Of a DNA stretch of 64,000 nt, positions 26,021 to 34,585 are shown piece after piece (the first letter of the stretch is position 1; every line of letters starts with the position of its first letter). A model generated the notes under the pieces. That model was not told where the DNA came from, made no database searches, and saw nothing but the letters and a program-made list of their open reading frames with translations. Origin of the DNA: JALOLG01 sp963776935. Its GTDB lineage: Bacteria; Actinomycetota; Acidimicrobiia; Acidimicrobiales; Ilumatobacteraceae. The translations under genes and the position numbers were made by a program. The stretch is from assembly GCA_963776935.1 (NCBI GenBank), contig CAVZOP010000008.1, forward strand, positions 186,001 to 250,000, read 5' to 3'.

Positions 26021-27037
26021 ATGGCCGGCCACCAGCAACCTGCCGACTTCCCTGCGTCGCGTCCCCGTCGCCGGCGTCGGTCCCCGGCGCTGCGTGATCT
26101 GGTCGCCGAGAACCACGTCGCGGTGACCGATCTCGTCGCCCCACTGTTCGTACGTGAGGGGATCGACGAGCCGCGCGAGATCCTGTCGCTCCCTGGCGTG
26201 ATGCAGCACACCCGCGAGAGCCTCCGCAAGGAGGTGGCCGAACTCGCCGGGCTGGGCGTGCGCGCCGTGATCCTCTTCGGGATCCCCGCCGCCAAGGACG
26301 ACATCGGCTCGGGCGCCTTCGACCCGAACGGCATCGTGCAGTTGGCGCTCGCCGATCTGGTGGCCGACGTCGGTGACCACATGGTCGTGATGGCCGATCT
26401 GTGCGTCGACGAGTACACGAGCCACGGTCACTGCGGTGTGCTCGATGCGTCCGGCGGAGTCGACAACGACGCCACCCTCGAGGTCTACGCCAAGGCCGCC
26501 ATCGCCCAGGCCAGGGCCGGCGCTCACGTCGTCGCGCCGAGCGGGATGATGGACGGTCAGGTCGGTGCCATCCGCACCGCGCTCGACCGTGACGGTCATC
26601 CGGACGTGGCGATCCTCGCCTACTCGGCCAAGTACGCGAGCGGCCTGTACGGACCGTTCCGCGAGGCCGTCGACGTGACGATCGTCGGCGGCGGCGATCG
26701 CAAGGGCTACCAGCAGGACTGGCGCAACGCCCGCGAGGCGCTCGTCGAGGTCGAGGCCGACATCGCCCAAGGTGCCGACATCGTGATGGTCAAGCCGGCG
26801 CTCGCCTACCTCGACGTGATCCGCGCCGTGCGCGAACGGGTCGACGTGCCGGTCGCCGCCTACCACGTCAGCGGCGAGTACTCGATGATCAAGGCCGCCG
26901 CGGCCAACGGGTGGATCGACCACGACACCGTCGCTCTCGAGCACCTCACGGCCATCAAGCGGGCGGGTGCCGACATCGTGCTGACCTACCTCACCCGCTG
27001 GTTCGCCGAGCACTCCGCATCCGGCGGACTCGCGTGA
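26021..27037 (+). CDS. hemB: Porphobilinogen synthase (delta-aminolevulinate dehydratase)
   Basis: Condenses two 5-aminolevulinates to porphobilinogen. About 338 residues with RRRRRSPALRDLVAENHVAV, DLVAPLFVREG, LFGIPAAKDDIGSGA, the metal loop DLCVDEYTSHGHCG, APSGMMDGQVGAIR with the first catalytic Lys region AYSAKYASGLYGPFREA, and the Schiff-base Lys in ADIVMVKPALAYLDVI. The metal loop is a hybrid: the CxCx..C zinc pattern has Asp for the middle Cys. The ATG is preceded by TACGAT at 6 nt. Confidence 0.95.
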   Translation: MAGHQQPADFPASRPRRRRRSPALRDLVAENHVAVTDLVAPLFVREGIDEPREILSLPGVMQHTRESLRKEVAELAGLGVRAVILFGIPAAKDDIGSGAFDPNGIVQLALADLVADVGDHMVVMADLCVDEYTSHGHCGVLDASGGVDNDATLEVYAKAAIAQARAGAHVVAPSGMMDGQVGAIRTALDRDGHPDVAILAYSAKYASGLYGPFREAVDVTIVGGGDRKGYQQDWRNAREALVEVEADIAQGADIVMVKPALAYLDVIRAVRERVDVPVAAYHVSGEYSMIKAAAANGWIDHDTVALEHLTAIKRAGADIVLTYLTRWFAEHSASGGLA

Positions 27038-27146
27038 TCGGCAACGTCACGCGCTTGTGATCCCGTTCTGCGATCCCGACCGCTGCGTGGCCGCCGGGTG
27101 CACTCCGACGGTCTGCACCGGCGCCGGGTTGCCCTCCAACGACGTC

Positions 27147-28392
27147 ATGTTCGAGCGGTCGTCGGCCGTCATCCCGGGCGGCGTGAACTCGTCGATCCGG
27201 GCGTTCCGGTCGGTGGGCGGCCGGCCGTACACGGTGGCTCGCGCCGAAGGTGCGCACCTGTGGGACGTCGAGGGGACCCGCTACATCGACCTCGTCCAGA
27301 GCTACGGCGCCGTCATCCTCGGACACGCCCATCCTGCGATCACCGCCGCAGTCACGGCCGCCGTCCGTGACGGCACGTCGTACGGCGCACCGACACCGCG
27401 CGAGATGAAGCTGGCCGAGGCGATCGCCGAGCTCGTGCCGAGCTGCGAGCAGGTCCGGTTCATGAACTCGGGGACGGAGGCCACGAGCACCGCCGTCCGC
27501 CTGGCGCGCGGCTACACCGGCCGCGATCGGATCGTGATCTTCCACGGCAACTTCCACGGCGCAACCGACGCGCTGCTCGCCGCCGGCGGCAGTGGACTCG
27601 CCACGCTCGGGACTCCCCGGCACGGCGGGAGTCCCCGCGGGCGCGGTCGCCGAGACGCTCGTCGTCCCGTACAACGTGGTGCCGGTGCTCGACTCCGACG
27701 TGGCGGCGGTGTTCGTCGAACCGGTCGCCGCCAACATGGGAGTGATCGCGCCGGAGCCGGGGTTCCTCGAGGGGCTTCGGGCGGAGTGCGACCGGGTCGG
27801 TGCGGTGCTCGTGTTCGACGAGGTCATCACCGGGTTCCGCATCGGCCCCGGCGGCGCCCAGGCCAAGTACGACGTGCTGCCCGACCTCACGACGTTCGGC
27901 AAGATCATCGGCGGCGGTCTGCCGGTCGGGGCGGTCGGTGGTCGGCGCGAGCTGATGGAGACGCTGTCGCCGCTCGGCCCGGTGTTCCACGCCGGCACGC
28001 TGTCGGGCAACCCGATCGCCACGGCCGCCGGCCTGGCCGCCCTCGACCAGCTCACGCCCGACACCTACATCGAGTTGATGGCCAGGGCCCGCCATCTCGC
28101 CGCGCTGCTGCGCGACGCCTGCAGCAGCGCCGGGTTCGCCGCCCAGTTCCCCGTCGTCGGCACGCTCGTCGGGATGGTCTGCGGCGACGTCCCCCGCCCC
28201 ATCGACTTCGCCGGCGCCAAGCGCACCGACGAGGCCGCCTACGGCCGGTTCTTCCACGCCATGCTCCGCAACGGTGTCGCGCTGGCCCCCGGCGCCTACG
28301 AGGCGATCTTCGTCGGCGTCGCCCACACCGACGACGTCCTCGACGAGATCGCCGCCGCCGCCCACCGCGCCGCGTCCGTTCTGTCTGCCTGA
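27147..28392 (+). CDS. hemL: Glutamate-1-semialdehyde 2,1-aminomutase, frameshifted
   Basis: PLP enzyme converting glutamate-1-semialdehyde to 5-aminolevulinate. It begins MFERSSAVIPGGVNSSIRAFRSVGG. Family motifs: YIDLVQSYGAVILGHAHP, RFMNSGTEATSTAVRLARG, IFHGNFHGATDALLA, LVFDEVITGFRIGPGGAQ and the PLP-Lys in TFGKIIGGGLPVGAVGG. A +1 shift near 27613 separates SGLATLG from LPGTAGVPAGAV; removing one base restores the conserved GLATLGLPGTAGVP. The frame is open upstream to GTG 27057, but ATG 27147 matches the family N-terminus. The stop codon lies inside repeat copy A3, which therefore supplies the last residues. Confidence 0.92.
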
Positions 28393-28431
28393 GACGAGCC
28401 GGCGGGCAATCTGAGGCAGACAGTTCCCGGG
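28376..28431. repeat. CTGTCTGC palindromic repeat family A, copy 3
   Basis: TTCTGTCTGCCTGAGA and TCTGAGGCAGACAG arms. The left arm contains the hemL stop codon. The interior GAGCCGGCGGGCAA is identical to that of copy 4, 10 bp downstream. Confidence 0.88.
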
Positions 28432-28440
28432 TGCTCACCT

Positions 28441-28491
28441 GAACTGTCTGCTCGAGACGAGCCGGCGGGCAATCTGAGGCAGACAGAACGG
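28441..28491. repeat. CTGTCTGC palindromic repeat family A, copy 4
   Basis: CTGTCTGCTCGAGA and TCTGAGGCAGACAG arms, in tandem with copy 3 and sharing its interior; a local duplication. Confidence 0.88.
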
Positions 28492-28507
28492 TGGGGTGGG
28501 GTGGCGG

Positions 28508-28513
28508 TAGCGT
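28508..28513 (+). promoter_or_regulatory. -10 box for the 195-aa membrane-anchored protein
   Basis: TAGCGT ending 9 nt before ATG 28523. Confidence 0.45.
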
Positions 28514-28522
28514 TTTGGGCGC

Positions 28523-29110
28523 ATGCGGCAGATCTTCACGGTGCGCTTCTTCGCTGCCGTCGGGGCGTTGCTGGGCCTCTTCGTGTTGCTCACGGCGCTG
28601 TTCCGGGGTGGCGACTCGGTGGCCGAGTTCGTCGAGCAGGAGCCGATGGAGCGTCGGATCGACCTCGTCGCCCTCGTGTTCTCGACCACGTCCGAGAACT
28701 TCGCGATCGGCGAGGACGGTTTCACGACCGGGTCGATCGACCTCGTGCTCGACCAGGAGCGGACGATGCGGATCCTCCCGGGCACGGCGGGCGAGGTGAA
28801 CTGCGCGGCGCTCGACGAGATCGCCAAGTGCGCAGTGGTCGCCGACCTGCTCGGCGACGGTGTGGTGTGGTTCGCGATCGTGCCGCTCGCCACGAGTCAA
28901 ACGGTGTCGCTGCCTGCCATCGCGTCGCTCGAGGACGGTTTCGCAACGCTGACCAACGGATGGCAACTGCCGTACGCGCCGATTCTCGAACGGCAGTGCT
29001 CGCGCGACTACGAGTCGTTCGCGGCGTTCCAGGAGGATCTCGGTGTCGCGTTCGTGTCGATCTATCGACTCAACGACGGCGAGATCACTGACGTCGTCTG
29101 TACGCGGTAG
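28523..29110 (+). CDS. Membrane-anchored protein of unknown function
   Basis: A 195-residue protein, not recognised. One N-terminal membrane segment (VRFFAAVGALLGLFVLLTALF, about 7-27) is followed by an extracytoplasmic domain with a few Cys (EVNCAALDEIAKCAVV, ERQCSRDYESF, DVVCTR), compatible with disulfides. ATG 28523 follows a TAGCGT box by 9 nt. Its 3' end overlaps the convergent MFS gene by 26 bp. The N-terminal signal-anchor and strand-specific promoter make it likely real. Confidence 0.7.
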   Translation: MRQIFTVRFFAAVGALLGLFVLLTALFRGGDSVAEFVEQEPMERRIDLVALVFSTTSENFAIGEDGFTTGSIDLVLDQERTMRILPGTAGEVNCAALDEIAKCAVVADLLGDGVVWFAIVPLATSQTVSLPAIASLEDGFATLTNGWQLPYAPILERQCSRDYESFAAFQEDLGVAFVSIYRLNDGEITDVVCTR

Positions 29111-30239
29111 CCACCGGGAGGAGCAGCAGCGGCAACACCGCGAAGGCGGCCATCGCCCAGCGCAGCCCGGCCCGGTCGGCGAGCACGCCGATCGCCACGA
29201 CGATGCCGAAGCTGGCGGTCTCCAGCGCCTCCACGATGACCTTGGTCGCGCCTTCGCGGCCGGGGTTGGCGCGCAGCACCGTCGTCTGCAGCGCCAGCCA
29301 CGTCGCCATCAGCAGGCCCGAGTGCACGACACCGACGGGAACGAGGACCCAGCCGGGCCCGATCGCGGCGACCGCCATCACCGCCGACAGGCCCAACGCC
29401 GACACGGTCAGCAGTGTCGCCATCGGCGTGCGGGCGATGACACCCGGCAACGCCGTGAGCGACACGAGCCCGCCCGCCACGAACGTCGCCCCGAGCAACG
29501 CCGCGCCCGTGGAGCTGAAGCCCTCTTGGACCTCGGCGAAGGCGAGCACCGTCGCAAGGTATGCCTCGTCGAGCGGCATCGTCGCCGCGGCGGCGAGCGC
29601 CACCAGCCACACCCCAGCCTGACGATGGACCGGGACGAGCCGCTCGCCGACGTCGGCGACCGCCACGACCGGCTCGGGGAACTGCAACCGGCTCAGCACG
29701 ATGCCGTACAGCGCCACGAGGACGGCGACGGCGAAGAACAGTGGTCGCCAACCGAGCCCGACCGCTCTGGTCGCCGCCACGATCACCGGACCGGCGGCAT
29801 CGCCGGCGACGGCGTAGATGTTGGAGCGCGCGAGTACCCGTTCGAGTTGGTGTCCGACACCGGCGGCCGCGAGAGCGTTGGCGATGCTGATCTCGCCGCC
29901 GTGGACGAGCATCGTCGCGCCGGTCGCGTCGAGGAACGCCCCGACGAGCAGCCAGGGCGCGGACTGGGCGGCACCGATGATCGCCAGCGACGCCGCGAGC
30001 ACCATCGCGCCCGTCCACGTGACGGTCTTGCGGCTCTTGCCGTCGGACCGGGCGACGGCCAACACGCCGAACAGGCCACCGCAGCCATAGGCGACGAACA
30101 TCGCGCCGGCGACGCCGTAGCCGATGCCGAGATCGCTGCGGAACTGTTCGACGGATGCGGGTGCAAGGAATCCGGTCGTCTCGTCGACGAGGCGGACGAT
30201 CAGGAGGAAGGCGACCGTCGTGCGGATCGCGCGGTTCAA
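29085..30239 (-). CDS. MFS transporter
   Basis: A 384-residue protein with about twelve hydrophobic segments. Examples are VAGAMFVAYGCGGLFGVLAV, TWTGAMVLAASLAIIGAA, PLFFAVAVLVALYGIVL, LLGATFVAGGLVSLTAL and WAMAAFAVLPLLLLPVATAY. A loop after the second segment (ARSDGKSRKTV) fits the MFS motif A position. The only available start is TTG 30239; an upstream ATG frame is closed by a stop. TAACGT lies at 30275-30270 on the minus strand. Substrate unknown. Confidence 0.8.
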   Translation of the reverse strand: MNRAIRTTVAFLLIVRLVDETTGFLAPASVEQFRSDLGIGYGVAGAMFVAYGCGGLFGVLAVARSDGKSRKTVTWTGAMVLAASLAIIGAAQSAPWLLVGAFLDATGATMLVHGGEISIANALAAAGVGHQLERVLARSNIYAVAGDAAGPVIVAATRAVGLGWRPLFFAVAVLVALYGIVLSRLQFPEPVVAVADVGERLVPVHRQAGVWLVALAAAATMPLDEAYLATVLAFAEVQEGFSSTGAALLGATFVAGGLVSLTALPGVIARTPMATLLTVSALGLSAVMAVAAIGPGWVLVPVGVVHSGLLMATWLALQTTVLRANPGREGATKVIVEALETASFGIVVAIGVLADRAGLRWAMAAFAVLPLLLLPVATAYRRRQ

Positions 30240-30312
30240 CGCAGTGAGTCAATGCCAGGGCATCACGCCACGTTAGTGGCGACCGGCTCGTGCCGAAGGC
30301 TTCGCGGATCGG

Positions 30313-31263
30313 TCACGTGTTGATGAGCGCGGCCGCGGCCGCCAGCCCCGAGTTGAAGGCGCCCTCGACCTTCGGTCCGGCGAACGCGTCACCGGCGACG
30401 ACGAGCGATCCTTCCGGCGCGACCCAGCACGGCTCGGGCCATGGCACCCGAGGGGTCGCGAACCGCCAACGTTTCACCTGGGTGTCGACGAGACGAGCTG
30501 GGCCCAACCACGGTCCGGCGGCTTCGACCAGCGCGTCGTGCACCGCCGCTCGGTCGTGGTCCCAGTGCTCCAGGCTCCAGGCCGGCCCGGCGTGCAACGT
30601 GACTGCCGGAACGGCGCTGACGCCCTTGGCGCAGTTGTCGGCCACGAACGAGAAGATGCCGTCAGGCTGCTGCACGCCACCGGGTGGTGGCACGGCGCTG
30701 GGGCCCTCGAGCACGGCGAGGAGCGCGATCGTGCGGTCGTAGTCGTCGGCCACCAGCTCCCGCGGCAGGTCGACTCCGGCCTCGAAGAGCAGCGAGAACG
30801 TCTGCGGGAGCGGGCACGTCGAGATCACCGCGTCCGCTGCGTGAACGGTGCCGTCGTCGACGACGACCTCCCACCCGCTCCGGCCGGTACCGGCGCGGCG
30901 GATCGCGAACACCATCGCACCGCACCGCACGTCGAGACCGACCGCCATGTGCTTGGCGATCGAACTCATCCCACGCGTGCCGATGTACCGCGGGAACCCG
31001 TCGCCGTCCGGTGTGAAGCCGTGGCACCACACCCGCACGATGCCGTCGGCCTGCCACGCCGCCACCCGCGCTGCCAACGCGTCGCCGCGAACGGTGAAGA
31101 ACTGGGCGCCGTGATCGAGCGTCGCGTCGCCGATCCGCCGCGTCGCCATGCGCCCCCCGGGCGACCGCCCCTTGTCGAGGACGAGGACCTCGTGGCCGCG
31201 CGCAGCCAGCGAGTGCGCGGCGGTCAGTCCGGCGAGCCCGGCTCCGACGACGACGATGCGCAC
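30313..31263 (-). CDS. FAD-dependent amine oxidase/renalase-like oxidoreductase
   Basis: About 316 residues. The FAD dinucleotide-binding motif VRIVVVGAGLAGLTAAHSLAARGHEVLVLDKGRSPGGRMATRR is at the N-terminus. LDHGAQFFTVRGD follows, then a substrate domain and the C-terminal FAD segment EGSLVVAGDAFAGPKVEGAFNSGLAAA. This resembles NAD(P)-binding FAD oxidoreductases annotated as renalase-like. GTG 31263 is chosen since the next start upstream would overlap the hydrolase gene, whose stop ends at 31268. It is probably co-transcribed with that hydrolase. Substrate unknown. Confidence 0.82.
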   Translation of the reverse strand: MRIVVVGAGLAGLTAAHSLAARGHEVLVLDKGRSPGGRMATRRIGDATLDHGAQFFTVRGDALAARVAAWQADGIVRVWCHGFTPDGDGFPRYIGTRGMSSIAKHMAVGLDVRCGAMVFAIRRAGTGRSGWEVVVDDGTVHAADAVISTCPLPQTFSLLFEAGVDLPRELVADDYDRTIALLAVLEGPSAVPPPGGVQQPDGIFSFVADNCAKGVSAVPAVTLHAGPAWSLEHWDHDRAAVHDALVEAAGPWLGPARLVDTQVKRWRFATPRVPWPEPCWVAPEGSLVVAGDAFAGPKVEGAFNSGLAAAAALINT

Positions 31264-31267
31264 CCGG

Positions 31268-32125
31268 TCAGCTTGCCGCGGCCGCGCTCCGCCCGTCGGC
31301 ATCGGCCTGCTGGCGGTGTGCGGTCTCGGCGCGTTCCAGGAAGTCGAGCAGCAAACGGTTGTAGGTCGAGGCGTGCTCGATCATCACACCGTGTGCGGCG
31401 CCGCTGATCACCACCAACTCGGCGGTGGGGATCAACTCGGCGAGCTCCTCGCTGTCGCCGCGCGGCGTCAGGATGTCCTGGTTGCCGACCACGACGAGGG
31501 TGGGGATCGTGATGCTCACCAGGTGGTCGGCCATCGAGTCGTCGACGGCCAGGATCGCGTCGCACTGCGCCGCGAACGCGTGGGCGGGACGCGTGAACGC
31601 CAACGGACCCATCCAGCCGATCGCCGGCCACAACCGCCGGAACGACCGCGGGCCGATCACCCACCGGGCGGCCTCCTTCGTCATCGACGCCATGCCAGTG
31701 GTGCGCGCCGTGTGGGCCCAGCCGCCGATCAACTCGCGCCGCCAGGGGTGGTTGCGGCACGACGTGCAGGTCAACGTCAACGAGCGGGCCCGTTCGGGAT
31801 GCTTGAGGGCGACGAACTGGGCAATCGCTCCGCCCATCGACGCCCCGACGATGTGCGCCGATTCGATCCCGGCGTCGTCGAGCACGGCCATCGCGTCGTC
31901 GGCCATCTGCTCGAGCGAGTACGGCCCATGCGGCTTGTCGCTGCGCCCGGCTCCACGATTGTCGAGCGCCACCGTGCGATACCGGGAGGCAAGCGCCAGA
32001 CGTTGGAGCGTCCACCCGTGCTTGTCGGCACCGAGGCCCTGGATGAGCAGCACCGGCGGCCCACCGCGGCGGCCGGTCGTCTCGTAGTGGAGGCGGACGC
32101 CGTCGGCAGCGCGTGCGTAGGCCAT
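31268..32125 (-). CDS. Alpha/beta-fold hydrolase
   Basis: A 285-residue protein with the complete alpha/beta hydrolase pattern: oxyanion region LLIQGLGADKHGW, DNRGAGRSDKP, the nucleophile elbow VGASMGGAIAQ (Ser about 94), the acid in VVGNQDILTP and the catalytic His in ISGAAHGVMIEH. It belongs to the group of small esterase/lactonase-like enzymes; no specific substrate can be given. It starts one base after the acyltransferase-like stop region and precedes the FAD oxidoreductase, giving a compact minus-strand operon from 33838 to 30313. Confidence 0.88.
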   Translation of the reverse strand: MAYARAADGVRLHYETTGRRGGPPVLLIQGLGADKHGWTLQRLALASRYRTVALDNRGAGRSDKPHGPYSLEQMADDAMAVLDDAGIESAHIVGASMGGAIAQFVALKHPERARSLTLTCTSCRNHPWRRELIGGWAHTARTTGMASMTKEAARWVIGPRSFRRLWPAIGWMGPLAFTRPAHAFAAQCDAILAVDDSMADHLVSITIPTLVVVGNQDILTPRGDSEELAELIPTAELVVISGAAHGVMIEHASTYNRLLLDFLERAETAHRQQADADGRSAAAAS

Positions 32126-32126
32126 G

Positions 32127-32864
32127 TCAGCTGCCGCCCATGCCGCTCAGCGGCAACCAGTCGAGCGGCGTACCGGTGACCGGACCGCCGAGCTCGTCGA
32201 GCAGTTGCTGGATCACCGACTCGAGTGCGTCGGCGAGCTCGAGCTCGGCGAGCGGCCCCCGGCGAGCCCGATTGGGGCGGACCTCGGGGCCGATCTCGAC
32301 GCGGGCGCCGCGCAGGAACGGGGCACTGGCGGTGGCTGCGGGGAACACTTTGGTACCGGCTGCAACAGCGGCTCCGACGAGTCGGTGGTCGATGTGGCCA
32401 ACGGCCCGCGGGTGCGTGGTGGGCCCGGCACCCATCACGACGAGCTGGCCGGCGCGCAGCGCGCCGGTGATCTCGTCGGCCCGCGCCAACAACCCGCCGA
32501 GTCGCTGCATGACCGGGCCGATCGGCGCGATGTCGGGTCGTCCGACGAAGCGAACCGGCCGGCCCACGGCGCCGCCGATCGACAGCGCCGCGAACACGGG
32601 TGCCAGCGCGAACCGGCGGGCACTGACGACGATCAGTGCACCGTCGCGCTTCGGAAGACGACCGTGACCGTTGACGGCGACGTTCCAGCGCAGGTGGGAC
32701 ACCGACCAGACCCGGGCAACGAAGTCGGGGTCGCGGCCCCAGTCGTCGACCATGTGACGCGACGAGTCCACCACGTGCTCCAGCGTGCTCCGCGCCCCGC
32801 CGGCGAGCGAGCTGGCGGCCCGGCGGGCCGGCAGGCTGATGACGTCGGCGAGACGGTCCATCAC
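32127..32864 (-). CDS. Acyltransferase-like protein lacking the HX4D motif
   Basis: A 245-residue protein with an organisation like PlsC-type lysophospholipid acyltransferases: an N-terminal helix, WNVAVNGHGRLPKRDGALIVVSARRF, GRPVRFVGRPDIAPIGPVMQRLGG, and VVMGAGPTTHPRAVG. Where NHxxxxD is expected the sequence reads VSARRFALAP, so the catalytic His-Asp dyad is missing. The downstream pairing with an NAD-dependent epimerase gene (ATGA overlap) parallels mycobacterial Rv0501-Rv0502. It is probably a membrane-peripheral lipid-related protein, but catalysis is doubtful. Confidence 0.6.
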   Translation of the reverse strand: MMDRLADVISLPARRAASSLAGGARSTLEHVVDSSRHMVDDWGRDPDFVARVWSVSHLRWNVAVNGHGRLPKRDGALIVVSARRFALAPVFAALSIGGAVGRPVRFVGRPDIAPIGPVMQRLGGLLARADEITGALRAGQLVVMGAGPTTHPRAVGHIDHRLVGAAVAAGTKVFPAATASAPFLRGARVEIGPEVRPNRARRGPLAELELADALESVIQQLLDELGGPVTGTPLDWLPLSGMGGS

Positions 32865-33838
32865 GCGACCTCCACTCGCGCCGGTGTGTGCACGACGCTC
32901 GGCCAGCTGTAGAGCTTGTCGATGACCTCGCGCGTGGTGTTGGTCGGCGCGACCCCGAGCACTTCCATCGCCCGCCCGCCGTCGGCAAGGCGTCCACGGT
33001 GCATCAGCTCGAGCACGTGATCAGGGATCGGGGCGCCGGCGAAGTAGGAGAGCGTCCGGGCGATGACCCAGTCGGGACCGAGCAACGGCACCGGCACCCG
33101 ACGGCCGCGGCGGATCGCGTGGAACGCGGTGATCGCGCCAGGAGCGACGACGTTGACCGGTTCGGCGAGTCGGATACGAGCGGCGGCGACGAAGGCGGCG
33201 GCCACGTCGATCTCCTGCACGACCGCGAACGGTGGATCGGCCAGGGCGCTGAACGGCACCGCCTGCATGCGGAGGTAACGCCCGAGTGGGCTCGGCACGT
33301 GCGGGCCGATCACCGGCGCGAACCGCAGCGCACCGACGGCCACGCCGATCCGATCGCCGATCGTCGTCGCCGTGCTCTCGATCCCGGCGAGCATCTTGCC
33401 GAAGCCGGTGGTCGGGTTGATCCGTGCCGATTCGTCCGGCCGGCTGACCGAGCCGCGCGCCCGCCCGTAGATCTCGATGCCGCTGCGCACCACGATCGAC
33501 TCCAGCGACCGGCATTCGGCCGCGGCGCCGAGGATCGACGTCGCCGCGTCATCCGTGAGCAGCCGGGCCCGCTCGGGGTTGGCCCGCGAGTGCGGCTCCC
33601 AGACGGCGAGGTGCACCAGGACGTGCGGATCGAACTTGGTCACGACGTCGACGACGCGGTCGTGGTCCCCGGGAGCGATACGGTGGAACAAGGTTCGGCG
33701 GAGTCGTCGCCTGGGCGGATCACCGTCGATGCCCTCGAGCGATTCCACCCAGGGCTCGTTTTCGAGCAGACTGGCGACACGCGAGCCGATCTCACCGCCC
33801 ATCCCGCTGATGAGCACTCGCTGCCCAACCACCGCCAT
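32861..33838 (-). CDS. NAD-dependent epimerase/dehydratase family protein
   Basis: A 325-residue extended-SDR protein. VLISGMGGEIGSRVASLLE supplies the GxxGxxG NAD loop, LVHLAVWEPH follows, and IVVRSGIEIYGRARG precedes the active-site region. The expected YxxxK reads TGFGK (Thr for Tyr), so normal SDR chemistry is questionable. LRFAPVIGPHVPSPLGRYL is the later substrate loop. ATG 33838 is preceded at 8 nt by TAACGT on the minus strand. It is the first gene of the operon and a Rv0501 (GalE2)-like partner of the acyltransferase-like protein. Confidence 0.75.
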   Translation of the reverse strand: MAVVGQRVLISGMGGEIGSRVASLLENEPWVESLEGIDGDPPRRRLRRTLFHRIAPGDHDRVVDVVTKFDPHVLVHLAVWEPHSRANPERARLLTDDAATSILGAAAECRSLESIVVRSGIEIYGRARGSVSRPDESARINPTTGFGKMLAGIESTATTIGDRIGVAVGALRFAPVIGPHVPSPLGRYLRMQAVPFSALADPPFAVVQEIDVAAAFVAAARIRLAEPVNVVAPGAITAFHAIRRGRRVPVPLLGPDWVIARTLSYFAGAPIPDHVLELMHRGRLADGGRAMEVLGVAPTNTTREVIDKLYSWPSVVHTPARVEVA

Positions 33839-34499
33839 GCACAACGACGTTACCCCGCTCCAGCGCTCGAAGACGCCACTTTCTGTGGCATTGTCCGGAC
33901 TTTTCCTGATCGGTCTCGTGTCCATCGGGGTCGTGGTGTCGGGCGCATCGTCCCCGATCGACCCGGCCCGGTCCGTGTCGGCGGCGACGCCGGGCGACGA
34001 GCTCGAGATCGTGTCGGGTGGCGCGCAGGCCGTGTCGCCGGCCGAGCGGATCGCGCCGCCCGGGCTCCGGTTCCCGATGGACCCGCTGCCCAAGTGCATC
34101 GTCGGCAACAACTTCGGCGCCATGAGCAAGCTCTACGGCGCCGGCGCCCATGAAGGCGTCGACATCGCGGGCACGCTCGGCCAGCACGTGTTCGCCGTGG
34201 AGGACGGCGTGCTGACCAGGCAGTACCTCGACACGAGCGCGGCCGGCTTCGGTTGGGAGCTGCAAGCGACCGTGGGTGACGGGCGTTACCGCTACTACCA
34301 CCTGTCCGGTTTCGCCGACGGGCTCACCACCGGCGACACGGTCGTCGCCGGCCAGTTGATCGGCTACGTCGGCGACACGGGCAACCCGGGCGCCGGCAAC
34401 TACCACCTGCACTTCGAGGTACGGCCCGGGAACGTGCCGGTCGACCCCGTGCCGCTGCTCTCGATCCCCACCACCTGCCAGGTGCTCCCCAAGCCCTGA
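33837..34499 (+). CDS. M23-family peptidase, exported
   Basis: A 220-residue protein with an N-terminal signal/anchor (SVALSGLFLIGLVSIGVVVS, about 15-34) and a LytM/M23 domain. That domain has FGAMSKLYGAGAHEGVDIAG (HxxxD metal ligands), VFAVEDGVL, RYRYYHLSGF and GAGNYHLHFEVRP (HxH). All ligand positions are present, so it is probably an active peptidoglycan endopeptidase or a LytM regulator. ATG 33837 overlaps the divergent epimerase ATG by two bases (CATG); GTG 33886 is an alternative that would leave the epimerase promoter free of coding. Confidence 0.82.
   Translation: MHNDVTPLQRSKTPLSVALSGLFLIGLVSIGVVVSGASSPIDPARSVSAATPGDELEIVSGGAQAVSPAERIAPPGLRFPMDPLPKCIVGNNFGAMSKLYGAGAHEGVDIAGTLGQHVFAVEDGVLTRQYLDTSAAGFGWELQATVGDGRYRYYHLSGFADGLTTGDTVVAGQLIGYVGDTGNPGAGNYHLHFEVRPGNVPVDPVPLLSIPTTCQVLPKP
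33847..33852 (-). promoter_or_regulatory. -10 box for the epimerase operon
   Basis: TAACGT on the minus strand, 8 nt before ATG 33838. Confidence 0.5.
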
Positions 34500-34502
34500 T
34501 CT

Positions 34503-34557
34503 CCCCGTTCTGTCTGCTTCAGATTACGCCCAGCGCCGTCTGAGGCAGACAGAACGG
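34503..34557. repeat. CTGTCTGC palindromic repeat family A, copy 5
   Basis: TTCTGTCTGCTTCAGA and TCTGAGGCAGACAGAAC arms, just after the M23 peptidase stop and between convergent genes; possibly a terminator. Confidence 0.87.
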
Positions 34558-34585
34558 CGGGGGTGAGGGTGAGGGTGAGGCGGGG

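Noticed and set aside
27057..27146. HemL N-terminal extension with Cys every five residues (CX4CX4CX4C)
   Set aside because: Striking, but not part of HemL proteins; the family start matches ATG 27147. Probably untranslated.
29043..30323. Long plus-strand open frame opposite the MFS transporter
   Set aside because: Antisense shadow of a GC-rich gene; charged low-complexity translation with no family pattern. Many similar long frames (for example 2897-4186 plus, 2337-4169 minus, 18270-20507 minus, 50756-52924 plus) were dropped for the same reason.
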